In this document: positions 16,263-24,543 of the stretch, piece after piece | Position numbering within the stretch: the stretch's first letter is position 1 | Layout: the number at the start of each line of letters is the position of its first letter | Source of the DNA: Poindextera sp035604135 | GTDB taxonomy: Bacteria; Pseudomonadota; Alphaproteobacteria; Caulobacterales; Caulobacteraceae | Assembly (NCBI GenBank): GCA_035604135.1 | Contig: DATNJB010000060.1 | Location: 62,001 to 126,000 of the forward strand | Length of the DNA: 64,000 nucleotides | Direction of reading: 5' to 3' | Notes under the pieces: generated by a model | Database searches by the model: none | Told to the model about the DNA's origin: nothing | Seen by the model: only the letters and a program-made list of their open reading frames with translations | Translations under genes and position numbers: made by a program

Positions 16263-16297
16263 GGTCGGTAACTACCGACCACGAGTCGGTATGTCAA
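16263..16297. promoter_or_regulatory. TetR operator overlapping a minus-strand promoter
   Basis: GGTCGGTA (16263-16270), AC, TACCGACC (16273-16280) is a perfect 18-bp palindrome; a third half-site GTCGGTA (16285-16291) forms a second perfect inverted repeat with TACCGAC. On the minus strand TTGACA (16292-16297), a 17-base spacer and TAGTTA (16269-16274) form a plausible promoter for the NTF2-like gene starting at 16229. The operator fills the spacer and -10 region, so binding should block transcription; the TetR gene at 16333 would be autoregulated from the same site. Confidence 0.75.
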
Positions 16298-16332
16298 TTC
16301 GCTTAGCGCGGGTTCGGCGCTAGAGTACCGCC

Positions 16333-16917
16333 ATGGCGAAGCAGGCCGAGCGGCGGGAGGCGAGCAGGCAGGCGATCCTGGCCGCGGCCCAGCGGCTGTT
16401 TGCCGACCAGGGTTTCGCCGCTGTCACCGTCGACCAGATCGCCCACGCCGCCGGGCTCGCCAAGGGCGCGGTCTACCATCACTTTCCGAGCAAGGAGGCA
16501 ATCTTCGAGGCGGTGTTCGAGCGCACCTCGGCGGCGCTACAGCAAGAGGTGCGCGCGGTGGCCGCCGCCTCGAGCGACCGGCTGAAGGCGCTTGCCGCCG
16601 GCGCCCGGACCTACTTCGAAGCCTGCGCGCGGGCGCCGTTCAACCGCATCATCCTTAGCGACGGCCCGGCCGTGCTCGGCTGGGACCGCTGGCGCGAGAT
16701 CGACGAGCGCTACTTCCTGGCCATGCTGCCGCAGACGCTGGAGGCGGCGATGGGCGAGGGGACCATTCCGCGCCAGCCGGCGGGGCCGCTCGCCCGCCTC
16801 CTGATCGGCGCGATGACCGAGGCCGCGGTCGCTTGCGCCGGCTCGGACGACCCGCGGCGGACGGGCCTCGCGCACGCGCGGGCGCTGGAGAGCCTGCTTG
16901 AGGGCCTCAGGCGCTAG
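16333..16917 (+). CDS. TetR-family transcriptional regulator (1)
   Basis: 194 residues. N-terminal HTH: RQAILAAAQRLFADQGF, TVDQIAHAAG and GLAKGAVYHHFPSKEAIF (about residues 12-60), the canonical TetR DNA-binding domain; the remaining helices form the ligand/dimer domain with ARTYFEACARAPFNRIIL and DGPAVLGWDRWREID. The latter resembles the C-terminal domain of regulators annotated TetR_C_33 or similar. It is divergent from the NTF2-like gene and its operator candidate is at 16263-16291. Inducer unknown. Confidence 0.9.
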   Translation: MAKQAERREASRQAILAAAQRLFADQGFAAVTVDQIAHAAGLAKGAVYHHFPSKEAIFEAVFERTSAALQQEVRAVAAASSDRLKALAAGARTYFEACARAPFNRIILSDGPAVLGWDRWREIDERYFLAMLPQTLEAAMGEGTIPRQPAGPLARLLIGAMTEAAVACAGSDDPRRTGLAHARALESLLEGLRR

Positions 16918-16938
16918 CGGTTCGGCTCCAACGCGTGC

Positions 16939-18771
16939 TCAGCCCGCAATCGCGCGTTCCGCCGTGGTCGCGGCGGCGCCGTCGGCCCAGCGGGCGACGG
17001 TTTCCAGGAGCCTGGCTGGATCGATCGGCTTGCCAATGTGGTCGTCCATGCCTGCCTCGAGACAGCGCTCCACCTGTTCGGGCAGGACGTTGGCGGTCAT
17101 GGCGATGATCGGCACGCGTGGCGCTTCGGCCAGCGCCGAAGCACGGATGCGGCGAACCGCGGTCAGCCCGTCCATGTGCGGCATCTGCACATCCATCAGG
17201 ATGAGGTCGAATGGCTGCCGCGCCCAGGCTTGGTAGGCCTCGATGCCGTCGGCTGCGGCGACAATGTCGACCGCGAAGGGCGCGAGGAGGGCCGCGATCA
17301 GCTCGCGGTTCACTGCGTTGTCATCGGCGACCAGCACCCGGATGCTCCGGTCTAACGTCACGGGCGCCGTCTCGGCGTCGCCCGCCGTCGCCTGGTTGCC
17401 GGCGACAGGCAACGCAACCTCGCACCAGAAGGTCGAGCCGAAGCCAAGCGCGCTCTCGACCCCGATCTTGCCGCCCATGCCGTCAATGATCCGCTTGCAG
17501 ATCGCAAGACCGAGCCCGGTACCGCCGTACCGACGCGAGACAGATGCATCGGCCTGGGTGAAACGGCCAAAGATCGCATCCAAGTGGTCGGCCGGGACGC
17601 CGATGCCGGTGTCGGTCACCGAAAAACGCAGACGATGGCGCTCACCTTCCGGCGTCTGCGACACCGCCAGCTGGACGCCCCCGCTCGTCGTGAACTTGAG
17701 CGCATTCGAGATGAAGTTCATCAGCACCTGTCGCAGCCGGGTCCCGTCGCCGAGCAGTGTCTCGGTCGCGCTTTCGACGCGCGCTTCGAGGGTGAGCCCC
17801 TTAGCCTGCGCCTGGCCGGCCAGCAGGTCGACGCAGGACTGCGCGATCGCGGCCGGATCGATGGGGTAGGCCTCGAACTCGACCGCCTCGGCGTCGAGCT
17901 TCGAGAAGTCGAGGACGTCGTTGACGACGCTGAGCAGCGTCTGGCTCGCGTCGTGGATCAGCGCGGCATGCCGGACGTCAGCGGCGGCGAGCGTGGAAGA
18001 CTGCATGAGCAGGCCCGAGAAGCCGACGATCGCGTTCAGCGGCGTCCTGAGCTCATGGGTCATGTTGGCCAGGAAGTCGGACTTGGCGCTGAGGGCGGCC
18101 TTGGCGTCGTCGAGCGCGCCGAGGAGTTCCTGCTGTAGCCGTTTGCGTTCGGTGATCACTCGGGTGGTCGACAGCATGCCGTTGCTGCCATCGCCCAGCT
18201 TCCGGAACGTGCCCTCGACCCAGATCGCCGAACCGTCGCGATGCATGAGCCGGTACTCGGCGCTCTTGCTTTCGCCGCCAGGCGTGAGGGAAGCGGTGAG
18301 CGCCTGGATGATCGCCACGTCGTCCGGGTGGGCATTGGCGCTGCGTGGCAGACGCATCATCTCCTCGGCCGTGAAGCCGAAAGTCCGCTCGGCCGACGGC
18401 GAGCTGTACTTGCGCACGCCATCGGCGGTCCAGAGCGAGATCACGTCGCTCTGGTTGTCCGCCAGCAGGCGATAGAGCGCCTCGCTCTCGCGCAGCCTTT
18501 CGAGCGCCGCTTCGGCGTCCTCCCGCCTGGCCTGCCCCTCCGCCACCGCGGCGGCCAGCGCCTCCTTGGTTCGCTGCAGGTCGAACCGTTGGCTGACCAG
18601 ATAGTAGCAGACCGGAAGAGAGACGAATAAAGCGATCGCAAACGTATTCAGCGGAGTGAAAGCGCCGGGCGTCCGCAAGATGAAGGTGTTGGAGACATAG
18701 TCTGCGCACAGCGCAGCGACAACAACCACAAGTACTATCACTGCGGTCGTTGACAATTTCTGCTTTAGCAT
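16939..18771 (-). CDS. membrane hybrid sensor histidine kinase (PAS-HisKA-HATPase-REC)
   Basis: 610 residues. Two N-terminal membrane helices (about 8-28 and 42-60) with a very short periplasmic loop, a coiled-coil linker (65-97), a PAS domain (98-207, SDVISLWTADGVRKY ... DGSAIWVEGTFRKL), HisKA with H239 in NMTHELRTPLN, HATPase with N-box FISNALKF, DTGIGVP and GGTGLGLAI, and a C-terminal receiver (478-600) with phospho-acceptor D527 in LILMDVQMPHMDG and the conserved Lys in IGKPIDP. No response regulator, Hpt or output gene is adjacent, so it is an orphan hybrid kinase that must signal through a distant phosphotransferase. ATG start has GGTGGG upstream. Confidence 0.95.
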   Translation of the reverse strand: MLKQKLSTTAVIVLVVVVAALCADYVSNTFILRTPGAFTPLNTFAIALFVSLPVCYYLVSQRFDLQRTKEALAAAVAEGQARREDAEAALERLRESEALYRLLADNQSDVISLWTADGVRKYSSPSAERTFGFTAEEMMRLPRSANAHPDDVAIIQALTASLTPGGESKSAEYRLMHRDGSAIWVEGTFRKLGDGSNGMLSTTRVITERKRLQQELLGALDDAKAALSAKSDFLANMTHELRTPLNAIVGFSGLLMQSSTLAAADVRHAALIHDASQTLLSVVNDVLDFSKLDAEAVEFEAYPIDPAAIAQSCVDLLAGQAQAKGLTLEARVESATETLLGDGTRLRQVLMNFISNALKFTTSGGVQLAVSQTPEGERHRLRFSVTDTGIGVPADHLDAIFGRFTQADASVSRRYGGTGLGLAICKRIIDGMGGKIGVESALGFGSTFWCEVALPVAGNQATAGDAETAPVTLDRSIRVLVADDNAVNRELIAALLAPFAVDIVAAADGIEAYQAWARQPFDLILMDVQMPHMDGLTAVRRIRASALAEAPRVPIIAMTANVLPEQVERCLEAGMDDHIGKPIDPARLLETVARWADGAAATTAERAIAG

Positions 18772-18896
18772 GCGCCGCCCACCTTGTAGCGCAAGGACGA
18801 TACTGCGCCTCGAATTAAAGACGGATGAAGCGCCCGACCGGCGGCCATCGACACCGACCTCGTGACAGCGCCAGGCCGCAACGCGTAGGAAGGCGC

Positions 18897-19814
18897 ATGC
18901 CGGAAAGACCCGACTGGCTGGACTCGCTCTATCCCTGGACCCAGGCGCGACTCTGGGTGAACGGCCGGCGCATGGCCTATCTCGACGAGGGTCCGCGGAC
19001 CGGCCGGCCGGTGCTCCTGCTGCACGGCAATCCGACCTGGTCGTTCCTCTACCGCGACTTCGTGCGTCCGCTCACCGCGGCCGGCTACCGCGTGGTCGCG
19101 CCCGACTGCATCGGCTCCGGCTATTCGGACAAACCGCGCGTCGATGCGAGCTACAGCCTCGCGCACCACATCGCCGATCTGGCTTCCCTGGTCGACCAGC
19201 TGGACCTGCGCAGCTTCGCCATCGTCGGCCAGGACTGGGGCGGGCCGCAAGGCGTCGGCGCGGCGCTGCAGCGCCTCGATCGGCTGGCGGCGCTCGTCCT
19301 GATGAACACCTGGCTCGATACCGACTACCGTGGCCGCTTCCACACCTCGCCCCGGCCGTGGACGACCTGGCACGCGCCGATCATCGGCCCGTTCTTCCTC
19401 AAGCGCCGCAAGACGCTCTCGCACGGCGGCCCCTCGCGCACTACGCGCCGCGGCATGAGCGCGGGCGAGATCGCCGGCTATCACCACGTCTACGACGAGC
19501 CCGATTCCGAGACCGTGACACTGACCTGGCCGCGCACGATCCCGATGCGGCCCGGCGACCGTGGATGGGCCGACATGTCTATGATCCAGTCCAGGCTTGG
19601 CGAGCTGGCCAGCACGCCGATCCAGATCCTCTGGGCGCCCGAGGACCAGGTGTTCCCGATCGAGTACGCAAGCCGGATGAAGGAACAGCTCCCGCACGCC
19701 GAGGGGCCGAAGACCTACGACAAGGCCGCGCACTTCCTGCAGGACGACCGCGGACCCGAGATCGCCGCCGACGTTGTGGCCTTCCTCGACCGCGTCGTCG
19801 GAGTGGTCGCATGA
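18897..19814 (+). CDS. haloalkane dehalogenase-like alpha/beta hydrolase
   Basis: 305 residues; ATG behind AGGAAGG, ignoring 24 upstream codons. The oxyanion/halide motif LLHGNPTWSFLYR supplies the Asn, and the nucleophile elbow is IVGQDWGGPQG with Asp followed by Trp, the signature of haloalkane dehalogenases (Asp nucleophile, Trp halide ligand). The acid is in WAPEDQVFP after strand 7, as in subfamily HLD-I (DhlA type), and the histidine in KAAHFLQDDRG. Expected reaction: hydrolysis of a carbon-halogen bond to alcohol and halide; related non-dehalogenase esterases with Asp nucleophiles are rarer. The downstream 126-aa gene overlaps it by ATGA. Confidence 0.75.
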   Translation: MPERPDWLDSLYPWTQARLWVNGRRMAYLDEGPRTGRPVLLLHGNPTWSFLYRDFVRPLTAAGYRVVAPDCIGSGYSDKPRVDASYSLAHHIADLASLVDQLDLRSFAIVGQDWGGPQGVGAALQRLDRLAALVLMNTWLDTDYRGRFHTSPRPWTTWHAPIIGPFFLKRRKTLSHGGPSRTTRRGMSAGEIAGYHHVYDEPDSETVTLTWPRTIPMRPGDRGWADMSMIQSRLGELASTPIQILWAPEDQVFPIEYASRMKEQLPHAEGPKTYDKAAHFLQDDRGPEIAADVVAFLDRVVGVVA

Positions 19815-20191
19815 CCTTCGTCGAGCCGACGGACGCCGAGCTCGCCGCGTCGCGCGCCGATCCCCTGATCTTCGAGCAGGAGCTCGATGTCCGCCCCGAG
19901 ATCGCCGAGGCGCTCGAGTGCGCGCTCGGCTTTCGCGCCGGGCGCAAGTATTGGCGTGGGACGTCGGGCCATCTCTACGCCGTCGAGCTGGGCGACTTCG
20001 GCCGCGGCCGCCCGTCGATGGCCATCCTCTATGGCTTCTGGCCCCGCTTTGAGCCGCGGCCGCTGGACGAGGCGGCGATCGACCGCGACCTCACCGTCTT
20101 CCTGCTCTGGATGGCGGAGACGTGCGACGGCCTCGACCGCGCCGACCTCGAGTGGACGCTCGAGCGCTCGCCCAGGTCGCGGCGCACCTGA
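19811..20191 (+). CDS. hypothetical protein coupled to the dehalogenase-like gene
   Basis: 126 residues, ATG overlapping the upstream stop (ATGA), so translation is coupled. Soluble and acidic, with FEQELDVRPEIAEALECALGF, GRKYWRGTSGHLYAVELGD, ILYGFWPRFEPRPLDEAA and a C-terminal DLEWTLERSPRSRRT. I recognise no domain. The strict overlap suggests the product acts with the alpha/beta hydrolase, for example as a partner or processing factor, but this is inference only. Confidence 0.65.
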   Translation: MTFVEPTDAELAASRADPLIFEQELDVRPEIAEALECALGFRAGRKYWRGTSGHLYAVELGDFGRGRPSMAILYGFWPRFEPRPLDEAAIDRDLTVFLLWMAETCDGLDRADLEWTLERSPRSRRT

Positions 20192-20247
20192 GGGACCGTG
20201 TTCCGCACGCCATATCGGCGCAGCGACGCCTGAGCTAGACTGCGCCC

Positions 20248-20985
20248 ATGATCCTGGGAGCCATGATCGCCGTCGCCATCGCCGCACCGCCGGCCAAGGT
20301 CGTCCATCCTGAAGAGCGCCCGGCCTTCGAAGCACTGATCAGGATGACGGCGCTCGGCTCCGAAGCCCAATACGGCGGCGTCGCGATCTGCGCCGAGGCC
20401 AAGGTCGAGCCGGTCTCGCTCGAGCTGGTCGACATAGCCGGGCGTCCGGACATCGCCGCCGTCCGCGCCCGCGTCCGCGTCACCGGTTGCGGGCGCAGCT
20501 CGGTCCAGAACGTCAACGCCGTGCGTGTCGCCGGTGCGCCGCCCTGGCGCATGGCCGCGGCCGTGCCCGGCGACAGCCTTGCCGACCCGGGCCTGCAGCA
20601 GAACCTGTGGCCCATACTGCTCGCCGAAGCCGGCGCCGACGTCCCGAAGACCTGCCAGACCCACGAGCTCGACGACGTCTATGTGGCCGCCCGCCCCGGA
20701 CAGGTGGCGCTGCCGCCGCCCGGCGACGCGGCAGCCGCGCCGCAGGCGGGGCGCATCAACGTGCGGCTCGCGCCGCAGCAGGAATCCGAACGCGCCAAGC
20801 TCGACGTCTCGAAGGCGTGGATCGAGGTCTGGCCGCTGAAGATGTGCGGGCTCGACCGCACGGTGGCCATCGTGCTGATCCCGCTGCGCGACAAGGCCGC
20901 CATCTTCCACTTGGAGATCCCGATGTGGAAGATCGACCGCGAGCGCGGCGTTGAGGCTGTCCTGCCCCCCGCGCCGCCGGAATAG
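20248..20985 (+). CDS. hypothetical exported protein
   Basis: 245 residues with a short hydrophobic N-terminus (MILGAMIAVAIAAPPAK), compatible with a signal peptide cleaved near AIAA-PP. The remainder is a proline/alanine-rich soluble protein with paired cysteines (VAICAEAKVE, VTGCGRSS, PKTCQTHEL, LKMCGLDR), which may form disulfides in the periplasm. No recognisable domain. It ends before a strong hairpin with T4 at 21024-21050. Stand-alone transcription unit. Confidence 0.65.
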   Translation: MILGAMIAVAIAAPPAKVVHPEERPAFEALIRMTALGSEAQYGGVAICAEAKVEPVSLELVDIAGRPDIAAVRARVRVTGCGRSSVQNVNAVRVAGAPPWRMAAAVPGDSLADPGLQQNLWPILLAEAGADVPKTCQTHELDDVYVAARPGQVALPPPGDAAAAPQAGRINVRLAPQQESERAKLDVSKAWIEVWPLKMCGLDRTVAIVLIPLRDKAAIFHLEIPMWKIDRERGVEAVLPPAPPE

Positions 20986-21023
20986 ATCTTTCGATGTTTT
21001 CGCGCGGCGGCGCCTACACCGCG

Positions 21024-21050
21024 CTCCTTCTCCCGCGAGGGGAGAAGGTT
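21024..21050 (+). terminator. rho-independent terminator-like hairpin
   Basis: CCTTCTCCC (21024-21032), loop GCGAG, GGGAGAAGG (21038-21046), followed by TTTT. Best terminator match of the CTTCTCCC hairpins; ends the transcript of the exported protein and faces the TetR gene ending at 21090. Confidence 0.75.
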
Positions 21051-21089
21051 TTGCTACGCCCCGCGCCAAGTTGACTTTGAAACTGTTGC

Positions 21090-21758
21090 TTAGGCTGCGT
21101 CGGCCGGGCGGCGGAGTTTCAGCAGCGTCTCCTGCGTGGCCGCGACGCGCGCGGCCAGCCGCTCGCGCCAGGCCGGCGTCGCCGCGCCGCCCAGCGCCAG
21201 CGCATAGGCGTGGGCGGCGGCCGGGTCGAGCTCGTCGGTCGAAAGCGCTCCCAGCACCCAGTTCAGCATCACCGCGCCGAAGGCGAAGTCGAGGTCGCGC
21301 ATCAGAAGTGCGGCGTCGATCGCCGGCGCGATCGCGCCCTCCGCCGCGGCGGCGTTGATAAGCGAGAGCCAGAACGCGCCGCGTTCCGGCCGGGCCAGCG
21401 CTTGGCGCACCTCCTTGCCGCTCATGTCGAACACGCCCGTCCATAGCGTGCGGTAGAAGTCCGGGTCCTCGACGTAGAAGCGGATCGAAAGCGCCAGCGC
21501 CTGGAAGATGCGCTCGACAGCGTCCAGCGACTTCAGCCTGGCGAAGCGTTCGTGGAACTCTTCGATGTCCTCCAGCACCGCCAGCACGATCGCCCGCTTG
21601 GAGCCGAACAGGTTGTAGGGCGTGGAGAGCGAGACGTGCGCGCGGGCGGCGATGGCGCGCATGGAGAGCCCGGTGTCGCCGGTCTCGCGGATCAGGTCGC
21701 GTGCGGCGGTGACGATCCGGTGGCGGCGTTCGGTCTTGGCGTCTTCGCGGCGGCTCAA
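21090..21758 (-). CDS. TetR-family transcriptional regulator (2)
   Basis: 222 residues if started at TTG 21758 (GGGAG eight bases upstream); the frame remains open upstream into the synthetase gene, which cannot be coding. HTH: RHRIVTAARDLIRETGDTG, SMRAIAARAHVSLSTPYNLF and GSKRAIVLAV (residues about 10-55). The C-terminal ligand domain contains FYVEDPDFYRTLWTGVFDMSG. Divergent from the acyl-CoA synthetase at 21843, with 84 bp between them, so it probably controls that gene. No clear palindrome is visible in the gap. Confidence 0.85.
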   Translation of the reverse strand: MSRREDAKTERRHRIVTAARDLIRETGDTGLSMRAIAARAHVSLSTPYNLFGSKRAIVLAVLEDIEEFHERFARLKSLDAVERIFQALALSIRFYVEDPDFYRTLWTGVFDMSGKEVRQALARPERGAFWLSLINAAAAEGAIAPAIDAALLMRDLDFAFGAVMLNWVLGALSTDELDPAAAHAYALALGGAATPAWRERLAARVAATQETLLKLRRPADAA

Positions 21759-21842
21759 GCGGGCACTCCCTGGCGACGGTCGCGCGATAATCGTAACGTG
21801 TACTGGAAATCCGCCCAAGCCCGTTCGCCAAGAGGTCGCCGA

Positions 21843-23585
21843 ATGACCGACGCCGCCGCTTTTCCCGCCGTCAGCATCCCTGAGGCCTACGCCATCCTGA
21901 CCGCGCCTGGCATGCCGTTCGAGATGGAGACAGTCCCGATCCGCGGTCGCCCGACCCGGGTCTACAAGAACGCCCCGCCGAACCTGCGCGTCCTCCTGGA
22001 GGCCAGCCGCGCCCATGGCGCGCGCGAGTTCATGGTCTACGACGACGAGCGGATGACGTTCGACGAGCACTATCGCGCGGTCGCCGCCCTCGCCCGCGTG
22101 CTCGCCGACCGCTACGGCGCGAAGAAGGGCGACCGCATCGCGATCGCCATGCGCAATTTGCCGGAGTGGTCGATCGCGTTCTGGGCCGGGATCGCGCTCG
22201 GCTGCGTGGTCACGCCGCTGAACGGCTGGGGCACGGGCGACGACCTTGCGTATGGGATCAGCGACTCCGGGGCCAAGGTGGCGATCGTCGACACCGAGCG
22301 GCTGGAGCGACTGAAACCGTACCTCGACGGCCTTGAGCTTGCCGGCGTCATCGCCGTGCGCACGCCGAAAGAGGCGCTCGGGCCTGCCGTCCCGCTCGAG
22401 GATCTGATCGGTCCGGCATCCGGCTATGGCGCGCTCTCCGACGCGCCGGCGCCCGACAACGGCATCCGGCCGGACGATCCGGCGACCATCCTATACACCT
22501 CGGGCACGACCGGGCGGCCGAAGGGCGCGCTCGGCACCCATCGCAACGCCATCTCCAACCTGATCAGCGTCGGCTTCTCCGCCGCCCGCGCCGTCGTGCG
22601 GCGGACCGGCGCGCCGCCGCCCCCGCCGCCGGCCGGCGGCCCGCAGGCGGCCTTCCTGCTGCCCGTGCCGCTGTTCCACGTCACCGGCTCGCACTCGGTG
22701 CTGATCCCGGCGATCGCCGCCGGCATGAAGCTCGTGCTCATGTACCGCTGGTCGCCGGCCAAGGCGCTGGAGTTGATCGAGAAGGAAAAGATCACCGGCC
22801 TCACCGGCGTACCGACCATGGTCTGGCAGCTGCTCGAGTGCGCGGACTTCGCAACCCGCGACACCTCATCGCTGCAAGGGATGGGCTACGGCGGCGCCGC
22901 CGCGGCGCCCGAGCTGACCCAGCGGGTCAGGCAGCTCTTCCCCAACTTCTGGCCCGGCCAGGGCTATGGCGCGACCGAGACGACCTCGGTCGCCACCGCC
23001 AACGCCGGCGAGGACTACATGGCGCACCCGGACAGCGTCGGCCTCGCCGTGCCGGTCGACGACATCAAGATCGTCGATGCCGACGACACCACCCTGCCGC
23101 CCGGCGGAGTCGGCGAGATCTGCGTCTTCGGGCCGAACGTGGTCGAGGGCTACTGGAACAAGCCGGAGGCGAACGCCAAGGCCTTCATCGACGGTTGGTA
23201 TCACACGGGCGATGTCGGCCGCATCGATGAGGACGGCTTCGTTTACGTGATGGATCGGATCAAGGACATGCTGATCCGCGGCGGCGAGAACATCTACTGC
23301 GTCGAAATCGAGGACGCCCTCTACGCCCACCCGGCGGTGATCGAGGCGGCCGTCGTCGGCCTGCCGCACCGGGTGCTCGGCGAAGAGGTGGGCGCGGCGG
23401 TCCGATTGCGCGATGGCGCGAACGCCGACCACGCAGAACTGCGCGCGCACGTGGCCAAGCTCTTGCCCTCGCACAAGGTCCCGATCCTCATCGACGTCCG
23501 CCGCGAGGAACTCCCAAAGAACGCCAGCGGCAAGATCCTGAAAACCGAACTCCGCGACCAACTCCGCACGCCGGCGTCGTCCTAA
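21843..23585 (+). CDS. class I acyl-CoA synthetase / AMP-dependent ligase (1)
   Basis: 580 residues. Adenylate-forming motifs: ILYTSGTTGRPKGALG (P-loop A3), GYGATETTS (A5), WYHTGDVGRIDEDGFVYVMDR (A7-A8), and the catalytic Lys in LPKNASGKILKTEL. An insertion of seven consecutive prolines lies between A3 and A4 (APPPPPPAGG). It should activate a carboxylic acid with ATP and CoA. ATG 21843, AAGAGG upstream; an N-terminal VPIRGRPTRVYKNAPPNLR segment typical of fatty/aromatic acyl ligases. Probably controlled by the divergent TetR. Substrate not deducible. Confidence 0.9.
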   Translation: MTDAAAFPAVSIPEAYAILTAPGMPFEMETVPIRGRPTRVYKNAPPNLRVLLEASRAHGAREFMVYDDERMTFDEHYRAVAALARVLADRYGAKKGDRIAIAMRNLPEWSIAFWAGIALGCVVTPLNGWGTGDDLAYGISDSGAKVAIVDTERLERLKPYLDGLELAGVIAVRTPKEALGPAVPLEDLIGPASGYGALSDAPAPDNGIRPDDPATILYTSGTTGRPKGALGTHRNAISNLISVGFSAARAVVRRTGAPPPPPPAGGPQAAFLLPVPLFHVTGSHSVLIPAIAAGMKLVLMYRWSPAKALELIEKEKITGLTGVPTMVWQLLECADFATRDTSSLQGMGYGGAAAAPELTQRVRQLFPNFWPGQGYGATETTSVATANAGEDYMAHPDSVGLAVPVDDIKIVDADDTTLPPGGVGEICVFGPNVVEGYWNKPEANAKAFIDGWYHTGDVGRIDEDGFVYVMDRIKDMLIRGGENIYCVEIEDALYAHPAVIEAAVVGLPHRVLGEEVGAAVRLRDGANADHAELRAHVAKLLPSHKVPILIDVRREELPKNASGKILKTELRDQLRTPASS

Positions 23586-23588
23586 AAC

Positions 23589-23607
23589 CTCTCCCTTTGG
23601 GAGAGGT
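23589..23607. terminator. bidirectional hairpin between convergent genes
   Basis: CCTCTCCC (23589-23596), TTT, GGGAGAGG (23600-23607): perfect 8-bp stem, 3-nt loop, 3 bp after the ligase stop and just before the end of the PhyH gene on the other strand. Confidence 0.65.
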
Positions 23608-23608
23608 G

Positions 23609-24418
23609 TTATCCGCGCAACTTCAGATACGACGGGTCCCTGAACGGGTCGCCTTGGCGCATGCGGGCGTGAAAGCCGCTGAGCGCCGGGCCGGCGCGGC
23701 CGGGGCGGGCGTCGTAGATGGCGTCGGCGCCGAAGAAGCGAAGCGTCAGCGTGCGCCGGCGCTTGCCGGGGTGGGTGGCGGCGCCCCCGTGTAGCGTCTT
23801 CGGGTGGAAAACGATGAGGTCGCCCGGCTCGACGGCCCAGGACACGATGTCGAACTCGTCGCGGCGCGCCTCGATGTCCGGCAGCCGGGGCAGCTCACCC
23901 CCCGGGTGGAGCGGCGCCGTGTCGTCGTCGAGCTCGAAGCGCGAGCCGTCGTAGAGAATGGCCTTGTGCGAGCCGCGGACGAATTCCAGCGAATCCTCTT
24001 TGGCTTGCGCATCGAAGGTAATCCACGCGACGGCCAAGTCCCGCCCGTCGATGGACAGGTACGAGGAGTCCTGGTGCCAGGGCGTGCGACGGGTTTCGCC
24101 GCCCTCCTTCAGGAACACCTGCTCGTAGAAGAACCAGACGTCGTCCGACCCCCAGAGTTCCGCCATCAGGCCGGGGATGGGCGAGGCCTCCAGCATCGGA
24201 CGGTAGCCATCGAGGCAGCGGGGGTTGGCGAGGTCGTTGTAGAACGTCGCCTCGGCCGCATGCTGTTTGAACTTGGTTGCGCCGGGACCTGGGTTGGCGA
24301 AGCTCCAATCGTAGGCGGCCAGCGCATCGGCCAGCGCGCGCTCGTCCAGCACGCCCGGCAGCTTGACGACGCCGTCGCGGGCGTAGTCCTCGCTGGCCTT
24401 GGCCATATCGATCGGCAT
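23609..24418 (-). CDS. phytanoyl-CoA dioxygenase (PhyH)-family protein (3)
   Basis: 269 residues from ATG 24418; the GGGAGGA lies 12 bases upstream, so ATG 24406 or 24454 are alternatives. Iron ligands are WHQDSSYLSIDG (HxD) and TLHGGAATHPGKRRRTLTLRF with distal His and 2-oxoglutarate Arg. YARDGVVKLPGVLD starts the domain; WAVEPGDLIVFHP and FVRGSHKA are family hallmarks. Close to bacterial PhyH proteins annotated with ectoine-hydroxylase-like or polyketide functions. Divergent from the amidase. The cofactor chemistry is clear, the substrate is not. Confidence 0.85.
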   Translation of the reverse strand: MPIDMAKASEDYARDGVVKLPGVLDERALADALAAYDWSFANPGPGATKFKQHAAEATFYNDLANPRCLDGYRPMLEASPIPGLMAELWGSDDVWFFYEQVFLKEGGETRRTPWHQDSSYLSIDGRDLAVAWITFDAQAKEDSLEFVRGSHKAILYDGSRFELDDDTAPLHPGGELPRLPDIEARRDEFDIVSWAVEPGDLIVFHPKTLHGGAATHPGKRRRTLTLRFFGADAIYDARPGRAGPALSGFHARMRQGDPFRDPSYLKLRG

Positions 24419-24543
24419 GATCGCTTGTTGTCCTCCCACGGCCGTGACCTTCATAAGCGTAGAACGGGCTTCGAACACAAGCCGGTCCTGTTTCCGCCAG
24501 GTTCGCGCGGGGCTTCAGAAGCCGAGTGGGAAAGGGAACGCAG

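Noticed and set aside
20029..21831. 600-codon minus-strand frame
   Set aside because: Overlaps the exported protein, the terminator and the TetR gene in another frame; no motif.
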